Shown here one piece after another: positions 15,922-25,114 of a DNA stretch of 64,000 nt. The notes below the pieces were generated by a model that saw only the letters and a list, made by a program, of their open reading frames with translations, ran no database searches and was not told the origin of the DNA. How positions within the stretch are numbered: the first letter of the stretch is position 1; each line of letters begins with the position of its first letter. A program made the translations under genes and the position numbers. Origin of the DNA: Paenibacillus vietnamensis (GTDB lineage Bacteria > Bacillota > Bacilli > Paenibacillales > Paenibacillaceae); the NCBI RefSeq assembly GCF_020169515.1, contig NZ_JAHMHW010000023.1, positions 1 to 64,000 of the forward strand. Reading direction: 5' to 3'.

Positions 15922-17742
15922 TTGTCCATTAAGATGAAATTTTCATTTTTGATCACCGTGATCGTATTGACGCTTTTCATTTTACACCACTTTTTAAGCG
16001 AATACTCGTTGATCCGGAATATGCGCGAGCAGGTGCGCGGCATGATGCGGGATACGTCTGTGCACGTTGCCGGCTCATTTGCGGAGTTCGAGAATCAGCC
16101 TGATCAGAGCCCGACGGCGAATCCTCAGTCGGGACCCGGACAGATTTTCGATATCGTCAAGTCATTAAACCCCAATATAAAGGAAATTACCGTATTCGAT
16201 CAAGACACCCTTACGGTGCCTTACGGCACTTATTCGTTTCTCGACTCGGAAAGCGACGCCGGTTATGCCGCGTCCGCCAGAACCGAGGGCTTTGTATGGC
16301 GAAATATGTTCATCGACGGCAAGCCATACTCCCGCAGCTATTATGCGATGGAAGGCGCCGGTAATTATATTATCAGCTTCGTTTATGACCAGGAAGGCAT
16401 GAACAAGCTGGTCAGCAGCAAGCGGAACGATACGCTTATCTTTATGGGCGTTACAGTGCTGCTCGTTTTGTTGTTCAGCTATTGGCTGGTCGGTGTGATG
16501 ATCCGCCCGCTCAAGGATATATTGTGGAAGGTGAACGAGGTGTCTTCCGCCAGGTTCCAGCAGCCGATTCAGATTAGGCGCAAGGACGAGTTTGGTTTGC
16601 TCGCGCTGAAGATCAACGCCATGTCGCAAAATTTAAGCATTTACATGAACAAGCTGCGCAGAGCTTTTGAGGAGAACCGCCGGATGAAGGAGCATCTGGA
16701 GTCGTTTATCAACCATACGAGCGACGCGATTCACCTGTTCGACCTGGACGGGAAAATCATTCAAGTCAACCGTGCCTTTAATCTGCTCTTCGGTTACGAG
16801 GAGGACGAGGCGATCGGCTTGACCGAACCGATCATTCCGTCCAGTCACCGGGCCGAGAAGAAGCAGATGCTCGAACAGCTGCTGGCGGGCAAGGCGGTTC
16901 AGGCACAGGAAACGATGCGGATGACCAAATCGGAAGAAATGATTCCCGTGAGCGTTACGATATCGCCGATTCGCGATTCGGACGGTACGATCCGCGCTTT
17001 CGCAAGCATCTCAAGAGATATGCGCAGCCGGAACAAGATGGACGAGCTGCTGCGGAGGTCGGAGAAGCTGACGACGGTCGGCCAGCTCGCCGCGGGCGTC
17101 GCCCATGAAATCCGAAACCCGCTTACGACGCTGCGGGGTTTCCTGCAGCTTCAGAAGGAGAGCAAGAAGCTGGCGTTATCGCATGTCAGTCTGATGCTTT
17201 CCGAGCTTGACCGGATCAATTTAATCGTGGGCGAGTTTCTGATTTTGGCCAAGCCGCAGGCGACCAGGTTTATTGTGAAGGATGTCAGGAACGTCCTGCA
17301 GGATGTCATCGCTCTGATGAACAGCGAAGCGCTGCTTCACAACATCGAGTTCCGCAGCTCCTTCACGGAGGAGGATTGCCGGATTTCTTGCGAGGAGAAC
17401 CAGCTTAAGCAGGTATTTATCAACTTGCTGAAAAATGCGATCGAAGCGATGCCGGGTGGCGGCTTGATCCATATACAGATAACGGGCAAACGGGATAATG
17501 TATGCATTTCTATTACCGATGAAGGGGAAGGCATACCGGAGGAGATGATAGCGAAGATCGGGGATCCGTTTTTTACGGGCAAGGAAACGGGAACGGGGCT
17601 TGGCATTATGGTCAGCCAGCGCATTATCAGCAGCCATAAAGGGACGATTGAAATTAAGAGCAAGGTTGGCGTCGGAACGACGGTAGGCGTCATGCTGCCC
17701 GCTTTGAAAGAAGAAAGCGAGAGGGTTATACTAGAAGCATAA
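15922..17742 (+). CDS. orphan PAS-domain sensor histidine kinase
   Basis: Membrane histidine kinase of about 606 residues, with two membrane segments (about 8-28 and 170-190) flanking an extracellular sensor region, then a HAMP-like linker, a PAS domain (about 260-375), HisKA with the phospho-acceptor His395 in VAHEIRNPLT, and the ATPase boxes NLLKNAIEAM and GTGLGIM. No response regulator is adjacent, and the layout resembles the sporulation kinases that feed Spo0F, which is encoded elsewhere in this window; the link is inference. TTG at 15922 has AAGGATG at proper distance; ATG at 15910 has none. DnaA boxes lie just upstream. Confidence 0.85.
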   Translation: MSIKMKFSFLITVIVLTLFILHHFLSEYSLIRNMREQVRGMMRDTSVHVAGSFAEFENQPDQSPTANPQSGPGQIFDIVKSLNPNIKEITVFDQDTLTVPYGTYSFLDSESDAGYAASARTEGFVWRNMFIDGKPYSRSYYAMEGAGNYIISFVYDQEGMNKLVSSKRNDTLIFMGVTVLLVLLFSYWLVGVMIRPLKDILWKVNEVSSARFQQPIQIRRKDEFGLLALKINAMSQNLSIYMNKLRRAFEENRRMKEHLESFINHTSDAIHLFDLDGKIIQVNRAFNLLFGYEEDEAIGLTEPIIPSSHRAEKKQMLEQLLAGKAVQAQETMRMTKSEEMIPVSVTISPIRDSDGTIRAFASISRDMRSRNKMDELLRRSEKLTTVGQLAAGVAHEIRNPLTTLRGFLQLQKESKKLALSHVSLMLSELDRINLIVGEFLILAKPQATRFIVKDVRNVLQDVIALMNSEALLHNIEFRSSFTEEDCRISCEENQLKQVFINLLKNAIEAMPGGGLIHIQITGKRDNVCISITDEGEGIPEEMIAKIGDPFFTGKETGTGLGIMVSQRIISSHKGTIEIKSKVGVGTTVGVMLPALKEESERVILEA

Positions 17743-17828
17743 ATGTGCGGGCAGCCATTGCCGGAGCTTCATGATGATTTAGGAGCGGACAGCTGCATCG
17801 GCATTCCATTAGACGGGGTGAAACAGAC

Positions 17829-18530
17829 TTGAGAATCAACAAGTTTATTAGCGAAACGGGCTTTTGCTCCAGGCGGGAAGCGGACAAGCTGGTGGACAGC
17901 GGGCGCGTGACGATTAACGGCGCGGTAGCCCAGCTGGGCAGCCAGGCGGAGCTGGGGGATGACGTCCGGATCGACGGCAAGAGAATCGGGGAGCAGAAAC
18001 GTCACGTTTATATCGCGCTGAACAAGCCGGTCGGCATTACGAGCACGACCGAGCTGCATGTCAAAGGGAATATTGTCGATTTTGTCGGCCATTCCGAGCG
18101 TATTTTCCCTATAGGCAGGCTGGACAAGGATTCGGAGGGGTTGATCCTGCTCACGAATGACGGAGATATCGTCAATCCGATCCTGCGTTCGGAGGGCAAA
18201 CACGAGAAGGAATATTTGGTTACGGTCGACCGCCCGGTTACGGCCGAGTTTCTATCGGGCATGTCGAGCGGAGTCCGCATCCTCGGAAGCATGACGCTGC
18301 CTTGTGTCGTGACGAGAGTGACCGATCGGGTATTCCGGATCATTCTCACGGAGGGACGCAACCGGCAAATCCGCAGAATGTGCGAGGCTTTCGGTTATCA
18401 CGTTAGAAGGCTGCAGCGACAGCGGATTATGAATATCCATCTCGGCGGGCTTCCGTCCGGCAAATGGAGGGACCTGACGGATGCGGAGAAGGCGGAGCTG
18501 TTCGAAAATCTGCAGTACGAGCCGGTCTAG
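17829..18530 (+). CDS. rluF: RluF-type 23S rRNA pseudouridine synthase
   Basis: 233-residue RsuA/RluBEF-family enzyme. An N-terminal S4 RNA-binding domain (RINKFISETGFCSRREADKL) is followed by the catalytic domain with GRLDKDSEGLILLTNDGD, whose Asp is the nucleophile, and the RNRQIRRMCEAFGY motif. The RluF subgroup (23S U2604 region) is the best match, but RluB/RsuA cannot be fully excluded. The start is TTG, preceded by GGGGTGA seven bases upstream. It ends in a strong bidirectional terminator shared with motB. Confidence 0.88.
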   Translation: MRINKFISETGFCSRREADKLVDSGRVTINGAVAQLGSQAELGDDVRIDGKRIGEQKRHVYIALNKPVGITSTTELHVKGNIVDFVGHSERIFPIGRLDKDSEGLILLTNDGDIVNPILRSEGKHEKEYLVTVDRPVTAEFLSGMSSGVRILGSMTLPCVVTRVTDRVFRIILTEGRNRQIRRMCEAFGYHVRRLQRQRIMNIHLGGLPSGKWRDLTDAEKAELFENLQYEPV

Positions 18531-18542
18531 AGTAAGCGAAGA

Positions 18543-18587
18543 AGCACCTTATGCTCCACTTGAAAACATGGAGCTTAAGGTGCTTTT
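18543..18587. terminator. bidirectional terminator between rluF and motB
   Basis: AGCACCTTATGCTCCA (18543-18558) pairs with 18569-18584 over 16 positions around a 10-base loop, with T-rich flanks. Confidence 0.8.
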
Positions 18588-18617
18588 CTATATTGAGCGG
18601 AACTTAGAGCTGCTTGC

Positions 18618-19439
18618 CTATTCGTTCTGGACCGACAGTTTCTGCGCCTGATTGGCATCGGTATACGAATGGAGGATCGATACCTCGACGCGGCGGTTTT
18701 TGGAGCGGCCGGCCGCCGTCTTGTTATCGGCCACCGGCCGATATTCGCCGTAGCCGATCGCGCTGAAGCGGACCGGATCGAGCTTCTTGTTCTCCAGCAG
18801 GATGTCCATGAAACGGATCGCCCGCGTAGAGCTCAAATCCCAGTTGGACTTAAAGGCGGATGTATTAATCGGCACATTGTCGGTGTGCCCGGATACGATA
18901 ACCTCGTAATCGGGATACTTCTGCAGCATCTTGCCGATGGCGACGGCGAGCTCACGCGATTCGGGCTTTACGCTCGCCTGGGCTGGCGCGAACAAGGCGT
19001 TGTCGCTGATCGTGATCATCAGCTGGGAGAAGTTCAGCTTCGTTTCCAGATCGGAGGTTAAACCGTTTTTCTCGATATAGGCATCGATCTGCTTTTTCAG
19101 ATTTTCGAGGTCCTCCTGCTCCTTCTTCTTGAGCGCCTCGAGCGCCTGCTCATCCTGGTTCTGCTTCTGGCTGTCATCCTTGCTGCCTTCCTCTTCCCTC
19201 TTCTTGCCTTCGTCGTCGCCGATCTTCACAATCGTCGAACTTTCAAGAACACCTTGTCCGTTGTTCAGGGCAATATTAAAGGCTTGGGACATTTCCTCAA
19301 ATTTCTTAATGTCGAGCGAGTTCATGGAGTACAGCACGATGAACAGCGCAAGCAGCAGGGTGAGCAGATCGGCATAAGGAATAAGCCAGGATTCGTCTAC
19401 ATGCTCTTCGTGCTCCTCGTGTCTATACTTTTTGCTCAA
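18618..19439 (-). CDS. motB: flagellar motor stator protein MotB
   Basis: 273-residue stator subunit. A single membrane helix carries the ion-binding Asp24 in PYADLLTLLLALF; a charged linker with Lys/Glu/Gln repeats (about 85-130) follows; the C-terminal OmpA-like domain holds SGHTDNVPI and NRRVEVSI for peptidoglycan binding. The start is TTG at 19439 behind GGAGG, overlapping the end of motA by 17 bases, so translation is coupled. Proton versus sodium use (MotB or MotS type) cannot be decided from sequence. Confidence 0.95.
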   Translation of the reverse strand: MSKKYRHEEHEEHVDESWLIPYADLLTLLLALFIVLYSMNSLDIKKFEEMSQAFNIALNNGQGVLESSTIVKIGDDEGKKREEEGSKDDSQKQNQDEQALEALKKKEQEDLENLKKQIDAYIEKNGLTSDLETKLNFSQLMITISDNALFAPAQASVKPESRELAVAIGKMLQKYPDYEVIVSGHTDNVPINTSAFKSNWDLSSTRAIRFMDILLENKKLDPVRFSAIGYGEYRPVADNKTAAGRSKNRRVEVSILHSYTDANQAQKLSVQNE

Positions 19440-20226
19440 CGGCGCCTTCCTCCTTCTCCCTCATCTTCGCTCTTTCCGTCGGCGTCAGGAATACAGACAG
19501 CTTTTGGTTGATCGCAATCGTCGAAACGCCGGACTGAATGGACAGCAGCCCTTCGACCATCATGAGGCGAATCTGGATTTCCTTCTTCGACATGCGCTTC
19601 AGCTTATTGGCAATCGGATGCCACAATACATAACCTGTAAATATACCAAGCAGGGTGGCGATGAAAGCCCCGGCAATCGCATGGGCGAGCTTGGTCATGT
19701 CGCTCATGTCCGCCAGTGCGGCCACGAGGCCGACGACCGCTCCGAGCACGCCCAGCGTAGGCGCATATGTGCCGGCCTGAGTAAAGATCAGCGCTCCGGC
19801 CTTGTGGCGCTCTTCGGTAGCGCCGATGTCCTCCAGCAGCACGTCGCGAACGAAATCCTGATCGTTGCCGTCAATGATCATGCGCATCCCGTTGCGCAGA
19901 AAATCATCCTCGATCTCGTCCACCTTCGCTTCCAGGGCGAGCAGCCCTTCGCGGCGCGTGATGGACGCCCATTCCATAAAGCGCTCGATCAGCTCGTCGC
20001 GCTGCGGCAGCTTCTGCTCGGTGAACACCATCTTGAGCAGCTTGCCGACCTTGGACAGCTCGGACATGGGAAAGGCCATCATGACGGAAGCGACCGTACC
20101 GAGCAGAATAATCATATAAGCAGCGGGATTCAAAAGAGAGGCCAGTGAGGCTCCCTTTAATACCATTCCGCCCAATACGGCGACAAGACCTAGCACAAGA
20201 CCGATAATCGTTGAATTTTTCATCAT
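19423..20226 (-). CDS. motA: flagellar motor stator protein MotA
   Basis: 267-residue four-helix stator protein that with MotB forms the ion channel driving flagellar rotation. Signature segments include the cytoplasmic loop EGLLALE and the conserved Pro-rich AGTYAPTLGVLGAVVGL. ATG at 20226 or 20223 follows GGGGTG. It is the first gene of a two-gene operon; no other flagellar genes are in the window. Confidence 0.95.
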   Translation of the reverse strand: MMKNSTIIGLVLGLVAVLGGMVLKGASLASLLNPAAYMIILLGTVASVMMAFPMSELSKVGKLLKMVFTEQKLPQRDELIERFMEWASITRREGLLALEAKVDEIEDDFLRNGMRMIIDGNDQDFVRDVLLEDIGATEERHKAGALIFTQAGTYAPTLGVLGAVVGLVAALADMSDMTKLAHAIAGAFIATLLGIFTGYVLWHPIANKLKRMSKKEIQIRLMMVEGLLSIQSGVSTIAINQKLSVFLTPTERAKMREKEEGAVEQKV

Positions 20227-20404
20227 ACACCCCGTCTAATCCTTATTCGACAATTCTCTACTTCTTCTATTATCGACAGTTGGGCTATCCGAAGTTAGAG
20301 TAAATAGAACGATTTGAAGATGAAAGCGTTAAAAATTGGTGAAATGCGGTAGAATAGTAGAAAGACGCTTTTAAAATAGACAATGAAAAGGTGGAATCGA
20401 GAAG

Positions 20405-20698
20405 ATGGGCGTGCGTCATGGCAGGGAATATGCGGATATATTGAAGGATTTGACCTCGGCGGTCGGGGAAATCGAGGAGAGCTATACGTTTTTTGAAATG
20501 GAGCGGGAGGAATGGGATGCGCTGCAGCCGGAGGAACGCAGAGAAGTTATGGAGGCTCTTGCGGACGACGTATTCTTCGGTTTGGGGCAAAATCCCGTCA
20601 TCGAAGTGGGAAAAGGCACGATCAGCCATAACAGCAAGCACCATATTATCGAGGTATCGCAGGACGATAAGGTGACGCAAATCATCCGGCTTATCTAA
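20405..20698 (+). CDS. conserved hypothetical protein, 97 aa
   Basis: Not recognised. A soluble acidic protein: an N-terminal helix with YADILKDLTSAVGEIEESY, a Glu/Arg-rich middle (LQPEERREVMEALADDVFFG) and a strand-rich C-terminus ending HIIEVSQDDKVTQIIRLI. No signal peptide or cofactor motif is seen. The ATG follows AAGGTGG. Codon use and clear ribosome site support a real gene; it stands alone, divergent from motA. Confidence 0.75.
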   Translation: MGVRHGREYADILKDLTSAVGEIEESYTFFEMEREEWDALQPEERREVMEALADDVFFGLGQNPVIEVGKGTISHNSKHHIIEVSQDDKVTQIIRLI

Positions 20699-20815
20699 TA
20701 TTCCACCAGCGCAGGAGGACAAACTGTCGGATCTTTAAAAGGATTGTCGATTCTATTAGAATATGATTTCTGTTCATGGATTAAAGGATGTGGAGCATGG
20801 CGGAAACGGCGAGCG

Positions 20816-21343
20816 TCAGCTATCGCATGGCATATAAACCATGCAGTGGCAGTCCGCAAAGCCGGCAGCAGTCCTGCGCGCGTACGTATCCGTGATGCGG
20901 AAGCCCGCCTGTTCATAGGCGCGGATGGCGCGCGTATTCCAGGTCAGCACCTCCAAATCGATTTCATTGCCGGGCGAGCGCAGGAGAGCCTCTTGTGCAA
21001 TGAGCCTGATGAAGGCCGCGCCCAGCCCTTGGCTGCACAAGTCCGGACGCAGGCCGAGGCCCAGCCTCGTTACGCCGGCGATCGGGAAAAACTGGGCGAA
21101 GCCGATCAGCTCAAGCCCGGAGCCCTGCACAGCGGCATATTGGGTTTCACGCAGGACGGGATCGCCAAACTCGATTCCGTCCTTTTGCATGCTTTCCCAA
21201 TCGGGCCAGTTATAAATGTCGAAAGGGGCTTCGTACGCCCAGCCGCATATTTCCCGGGCATGCCGGATTTCAAGCGGGTGTATGGTCATGACGGCGGGAT
21301 GTCGTTTATAATGATGGGAGCTTTGCTTATTTGTGTTAGTCAT
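20816..21343 (-). CDS. GNAT family N-acetyltransferase
   Basis: 175 residues (157 if started at ATG 21289). The acetyl-CoA motif is LRPDLCSQGLGAAFIRLI and the C-terminal part NTRAIRAYEQAGFRITDTY is characteristic of RimI-like GNATs. Substrate unknown. Neither start has a Shine-Dalgarno sequence; the TATAAT box six bases upstream of ATG 21343 would give a leaderless mRNA starting at that ATG. Confidence 0.85.
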   Translation of the reverse strand: MTNTNKQSSHHYKRHPAVMTIHPLEIRHAREICGWAYEAPFDIYNWPDWESMQKDGIEFGDPVLRETQYAAVQGSGLELIGFAQFFPIAGVTRLGLGLRPDLCSQGLGAAFIRLIAQEALLRSPGNEIDLEVLTWNTRAIRAYEQAGFRITDTYARRTAAGFADCHCMVYMPCDS

Positions 21344-21349
21344 GCAATC

Positions 21350-21358
21350 ATTATAACA
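21350..21358 (-). promoter_or_regulatory. extended -10 element for a leaderless GNAT mRNA
   Basis: Read on the minus strand: TGTTATAAT, then GATTGC, then ATG at 21343. Transcription would be expected to begin at or next to the A of the ATG. No good -35 box at normal spacing was found. Confidence 0.4.
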
Positions 21359-21401
21359 GACTCGTTGAAATCAACGTGCATACATAAGGGGAATTTTTGA
21401 C

Positions 21402-22634
21402 ATGAGGAAGTTATTGTGGCTTGGCTGCTTATCGTACTTGGTGATCGGCGTGGCGCATGTCGTCGGCGGATCGATTCTGGAGCAGCTGATGGCCTATTAC
21501 GGTTTGACCTACAAGGACGGCGGCCAATGGATTATGAATCAGTTTCTGGGCTTTCTGGCAGGCGTTCTGTTCGCGCCTTCCATTACGGCCCGGATCGGCA
21601 AGAGGGGCGCCGTGCTGCTCGCGGTCGGCCTGCTGACGCTTAGCGAAGCGGCTTACAGCCTGCTGCTGCCGTGGGGCTGGATGCTTGCGATCGCTCCGAT
21701 TGCGGGCATCGGCTTCGGCATGACCGAGGCGGTTGTCGGCGCGATGATTATTGATCTGGCCAAGGACGGCAAAGCGTCGGCAATGAGCCGCCTGGAAACC
21801 TTTTTCGGGGTGGGCGCTCTTCTTATTCCTGCAGCTGCCGCCTATCTGATCCAGCACCATGTATGGCAGATTTCGTTTCCTATTCTGGCGGCCTTGTCGG
21901 GCATTACGTTCGTCATGTGGCTGACGTTGTCCTTCGGCGAGGCGGACGATCAGATTGCGTATATGCCGAATGAGAATAAAGGGCGCGCAGACGAGGCGGT
22001 GCAGGAGAAGCTTTCGGTCAAAGGCGCGCCGGGCACATCGGCCTTCTTCGGGTATCCGCGAAAGGCGCTGCCGTTCTTAACGCTTGCGGCTTTGTTTTTC
22101 ATGATTTACGTCGGGATGGAAATGAGCTTTTCCAATTACCTGCCGTCGATTCTTATCGAGAGGTCGGGGGTCGGAGAGGCGATTGCGGCGGCCGCGCTCA
22201 GCCTGTTCTGGGGCACGATGGTGTTCGGCCGCATATTTGCAGGCGTGCTCGCGGAACGGATGGGCTATTCCCGTTACTTGCTGATCGCAACCGTAGGAGC
22301 CGCTATTGTATTCGTCATGATGGCGCTGCTCGGCGAGCTCAGCTGGATGCTTGCGCTCGTAGGCTTGAGCGGTTTGTTCTTCTCCGGCATATTCGGGATC
22401 GCGCTCGTCTATGCGAACGTCTTGATTCCGGGCATGACCGAGAGGACTACGAGCCTGCTCGTGGCGTGCGGCGGCCTTGGAGGAGCGGTGTTCCCGCGGG
22501 TAACCGGCTGGTTCATGGACCAGTACGATGCCGAATCCACGCTTTGGTATATCGGCTTTCTTGTTCTTTTCATGCTGCTGCTGCTGGCGGTTATGCTGCT
22601 GCTTGGCAGAATGCGCGCAAAGACGTTAGAATAA
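21402..22634 (+). CDS. MFS transporter, FHS/GlcP-like
   Basis: 410-residue major facilitator with about 12 membrane helices. Segments such as SRLETFFGVGAL and SFSNYLPSILIERSG resemble Bacillus GlcP (glucose/mannose:proton symporter) and the FHS sugar-porter group; sugar uptake is therefore inferred and the substrate unproven. A long polar loop lies at about residues 185-215 between the two six-helix halves. The ATG follows AAGGGG. It has its own terminator shared with the photolyase gene. Confidence 0.85.
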   Translation: MRKLLWLGCLSYLVIGVAHVVGGSILEQLMAYYGLTYKDGGQWIMNQFLGFLAGVLFAPSITARIGKRGAVLLAVGLLTLSEAAYSLLLPWGWMLAIAPIAGIGFGMTEAVVGAMIIDLAKDGKASAMSRLETFFGVGALLIPAAAAYLIQHHVWQISFPILAALSGITFVMWLTLSFGEADDQIAYMPNENKGRADEAVQEKLSVKGAPGTSAFFGYPRKALPFLTLAALFFMIYVGMEMSFSNYLPSILIERSGVGEAIAAAALSLFWGTMVFGRIFAGVLAERMGYSRYLLIATVGAAIVFVMMALLGELSWMLALVGLSGLFFSGIFGIALVYANVLIPGMTERTTSLLVACGGLGGAVFPRVTGWFMDQYDAESTLWYIGFLVLFMLLLLAVMLLLGRMRAKTLE

Positions 22635-22640
22635 AACCAA

Positions 22641-22685
22641 AAACCTCCGCTTCGCTGTTTCACGGCGATAGCGGAGGTTTATTTA
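22641..22685. terminator. bidirectional terminator, MFS gene / photolyase
   Basis: AAACCTCCGCT and AGCGGAGGTTT around an 18-base loop that can itself pair; T-rich on the plus strand and A-rich before it. Confidence 0.75.
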
Positions 22686-22711
22686 TTGTTAAATAGAAAT
22701 TTCGAGCCCGA

Positions 22712-24121
22712 CTAACGTGTAAGGAGCTTGGGTGCCGGTGGAAGGCAGCCAATGCTGGCGCTGATGTGAGGCGGGTATAAAATGCCCTTGTAAACGTCGA
22801 TCGCGCGGGCGCGGGACGCCTTCAGATCGACGATGGCGTTGCCGAGCGGCTGGTGAATCTCCCGGTCGGACAGATGTGCCAGATGCGGCAGCCAGCGCCG
22901 GATATAATCTCCGCTCGGATCATGGGTCAGCGACTGGGTGACAGGATTCATGATGCGGAAGTAGGGTGCGGCGTCAAAACCGAGAGACGAGCACCACAGC
23001 CAGCCGCCGCGGTTCAGCACATTGTGGTAGTCGCTGAGATGCAGACGGAAATGCTGCTCGCCCAGCGTGAACGGGCAGAGCAGATTTTTCGTCAGGAACA
23101 TGGCGGTAACCATCCGAAGGCGGTTCGGAAGCCTTCCGGTCCGGTTCAGCTGGGTCATGGCGGCATCGATGATCGGAATGCCGGTCGCGCCTGCCGCCCA
23201 AGCCTCGAAATGGGCATCGGACAATGGCGACAAATCGGTCAGCTCTTCGTAACGGAAGAAGTCATTATTATATATCGACTGGTACAGGTAGAAGTCGCGC
23301 CAAGCCAGCTGCCTGTGCCAAGCCTCTGCGCCGGGCAGGCCTTGCGTCATCTCATAAGCCTGACGTACCGATAGGGCGCCTGTATTCAGGAAGCGGGCCA
23401 AGCCGCTCGTATGGTCTTCCGAAAAAGAGTCGCGGCTATGCTTGTAAGCGTCCAGCCGTTCGCGGACAAACCGCTCGAGCGTTTTGTCCGCGGATTGATC
23501 GGCGCCGCTCAGCTCGGTTGTCCCTCCAAGGCTGTCGGCAACGGACTCAGGCAGGGCGAACCGGGCGGCAAGCTTGGCGCTTAGCTCGCGAACGGTCGTC
23601 AAATCTCTGATGGAAGCTTCGCCCATGGGACTGTAGCACTCGTTCATAAAACCGGACCACATCCGGTAGAACGGGGTGAAAACTTTATAAGGCTCCGAAC
23701 GACGGGCATAGTCTTGAAGCGCCCCCAAATCGGCAAGCGGAGCGTCCAAAAGTGACGTCCAGCGGCGGCCTAACAGACGGACCGTCTTCTGAAGCCGCTC
23801 GTCCCGGCTGCGCGAGTAAGGCGAATAATCCGAGTGAACGACGACCTCGTCGACCGGATGGGCCTGCAGAAGCTCTTCCGTAATGACGGCAGGATCGCCG
23901 TACAGGACATGCAGCTCCTTGCCTGCAAGCGCATAAGCATGAAGGAGGGAGGCGGCCTGCCGGGAGAAATTGCGGCCGCTGTGGCTGTTCAGCCTCTCGT
24001 GTTTCGTTAAAGCGGGATCTATAATAAGCAAATGGATGCCTGGCGTATCCTTGCTCCTTAAATAATCGAATGCTCGCAAATCATTGGTGCGCAAATCCTT
24101 GCGGTGGATGAACAAATACAT
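22712..24121 (-). CDS. phr: deoxyribodipyrimidine photolyase
   Basis: 469-residue class I photolyase/cryptochrome-family protein that repairs UV-induced pyrimidine dimers with light and FADH. N-terminal Rossmann antenna domain (LFIHRKDLRTNDLRAF), C-terminal FAD domain with WHRQLAWRDFYLYQSIYNN, the TGIPIIDAAMTQLNRTG block and the NRLRMVTAMFLTKNL helix. ATG at 24121 follows AAAGGAGCAGG; a longer reading from 24208 lacks a site. CPD photolyase is the likeliest type for a bacterium of this group. Confidence 0.93.
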   Translation of the reverse strand: MYLFIHRKDLRTNDLRAFDYLRSKDTPGIHLLIIDPALTKHERLNSHSGRNFSRQAASLLHAYALAGKELHVLYGDPAVITEELLQAHPVDEVVVHSDYSPYSRSRDERLQKTVRLLGRRWTSLLDAPLADLGALQDYARRSEPYKVFTPFYRMWSGFMNECYSPMGEASIRDLTTVRELSAKLAARFALPESVADSLGGTTELSGADQSADKTLERFVRERLDAYKHSRDSFSEDHTSGLARFLNTGALSVRQAYEMTQGLPGAEAWHRQLAWRDFYLYQSIYNNDFFRYEELTDLSPLSDAHFEAWAAGATGIPIIDAAMTQLNRTGRLPNRLRMVTAMFLTKNLLCPFTLGEQHFRLHLSDYHNVLNRGGWLWCSSLGFDAAPYFRIMNPVTQSLTHDPSGDYIRRWLPHLAHLSDREIHQPLGNAIVDLKASRARAIDVYKGILYPPHISASIGCLPPAPKLLTR

Positions 24122-24189
24122 GGTGTCCTGCTCCTTTCTGGATTGCGTCTTCGGTTCCCGAGAAGGAAACGTCTCTATCGGATTCGATC

Positions 24190-24243
24190 GGAAACAGCAA
24201 AGCCGCATGAGGTTTGTCGTCTGATGACAAACACCTGCGGCTT
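24190..24243 (-). terminator. probable terminator of the NlpC/P60 gene
   Basis: AAGCCGCA (24200-24207) pairs with TGCGGCTT (24236-24243) and inner GTTTGTC with GACAAAC. On the minus strand the stem is followed by a short imperfect T-run. Confidence 0.6.
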
Positions 24244-24292
24244 GGCTGAATAAGCGTACCTGGGCGCCCTGCTCGGGGCGAGTGAAGCTGCT

Positions 24293-24769
24293 TTATTGTG
24301 CGCTGGCGAATTTGTCGAAAGCTTCGGAGTCGAGCACGCGGCGTGCGGTCACGAAACGGCTTTCATAGTAGGAAGAGCCAAGCTTGTCCGTTACGACGCC
24401 TCTGCTCAAGGACGCGTGGGCGAACTTGCCGCCTCCGATATAGATGCCAACGTGGGATACGGAGCCGTTGTTTCCGCCGACCGTGTCGAAAAACACGAGA
24501 TCTCCCGGTTGCAGATCACTCTTGGCAACCTTGATGCCTGATTTTGCTTGCGATGAGGAAGTGCGCGGAAGATCAATGCCCATTTTATCGAACACGTAAG
24601 TCGTAAAACCGGAGCAATCAAAGCCTCTCGCTGTCGTCCCACCGCTTTTGTACGGAGTACCGATTACGCCATCGATATATCCGTTCAGTTTGGAGTCAGC
24701 GAATGCGCTTCCCGCTTGGAAAGCAAGCATGAGCACCAGACCCAAAAGCAATGCGGTAACCTTTTTCAA
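24293..24769 (-). CDS. secreted NlpC/P60 cell-wall hydrolase
   Basis: 158-residue exported cysteine peptidase of the C40 family, which cuts peptidoglycan stem peptides. An N-terminal signal peptide (MKKVTALLLGLVLM...SAFA) precedes a single NlpC/P60 domain with the catalytic Cys in FDCSGFT, the His in SHVGIYIG and a third residue in KFAHAS. The TTG start at 24769 follows GGAAGGAG; an in-frame TTG at 24787 would include that site. A c-di-AMP riboswitch lies immediately upstream, as is known for wall hydrolases and osmoprotective genes in Firmicutes. Confidence 0.92.
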   Translation of the reverse strand: MKKVTALLLGLVLMLAFQAGSAFADSKLNGYIDGVIGTPYKSGGTTARGFDCSGFTTYVFDKMGIDLPRTSSSQAKSGIKVAKSDLQPGDLVFFDTVGGNNGSVSHVGIYIGGGKFAHASLSRGVVTDKLGSSYYESRFVTARRVLDSEAFDKFASAQ

Positions 24770-24785
24770 TTGTGAAACTCCTTCC

Positions 24786-24925
24786 AATGCCGCCGAGGTT
24801 AGCTGTGGGGTTCGGTTGAAGGTCCCCTATGATTTCACAGGCGCTGGCAGAGCCAGACGTCAAAATCAATTCACCCAGAATGGTTCCCCCGTATTCCGTA
24901 AGGAAATTAGGCAGTTATTGCCGCG
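24786..24925 (-). ncRNA. c-di-AMP riboswitch (ydaO-yuaA type)
   Basis: Read on the minus strand, the leader contains the family's most conserved blocks: ACGGGGGAACCATT, then GGGTGAAT, then CCGAACCCCACAGCTAACCT followed by CGGCGGCATTGGAAGGAG. The last bases reach the Shine-Dalgarno of the hydrolase gene. No terminator hairpin separates aptamer and gene, so control may be translational. High c-di-AMP is known to turn such genes off. Confidence 0.9.
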
Positions 24926-24972
24926 AAACGAGCCGTTGCCGTCAACCGGCAGCAGCTGCCGTTCTCGCTTGC
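24923..24972 (+). repeat. dispersed repeat family B, diverged copy
   Basis: Shares GCGAAACGAGC, TTGCCG and the end CGCTTG with the copies at 47143 and 59879, and keeps the central dyad (CGGCAGCAGCTGCCG). It abuts the 5' end of the riboswitch. Confidence 0.55.
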
Positions 24973-25114
24973 TTGACGAGAAATATTCGATTTCTTTCCA
25001 AGATCTCCTTCTTAAATTGGCAAATTCTAATAATTCTCATGTAACCTTTTGGCAGTTTGCAACGTTTTAACGACTTTTGTGTAGGAATAAAACAAGATAA
25101 AAGTCGAAATGTCT

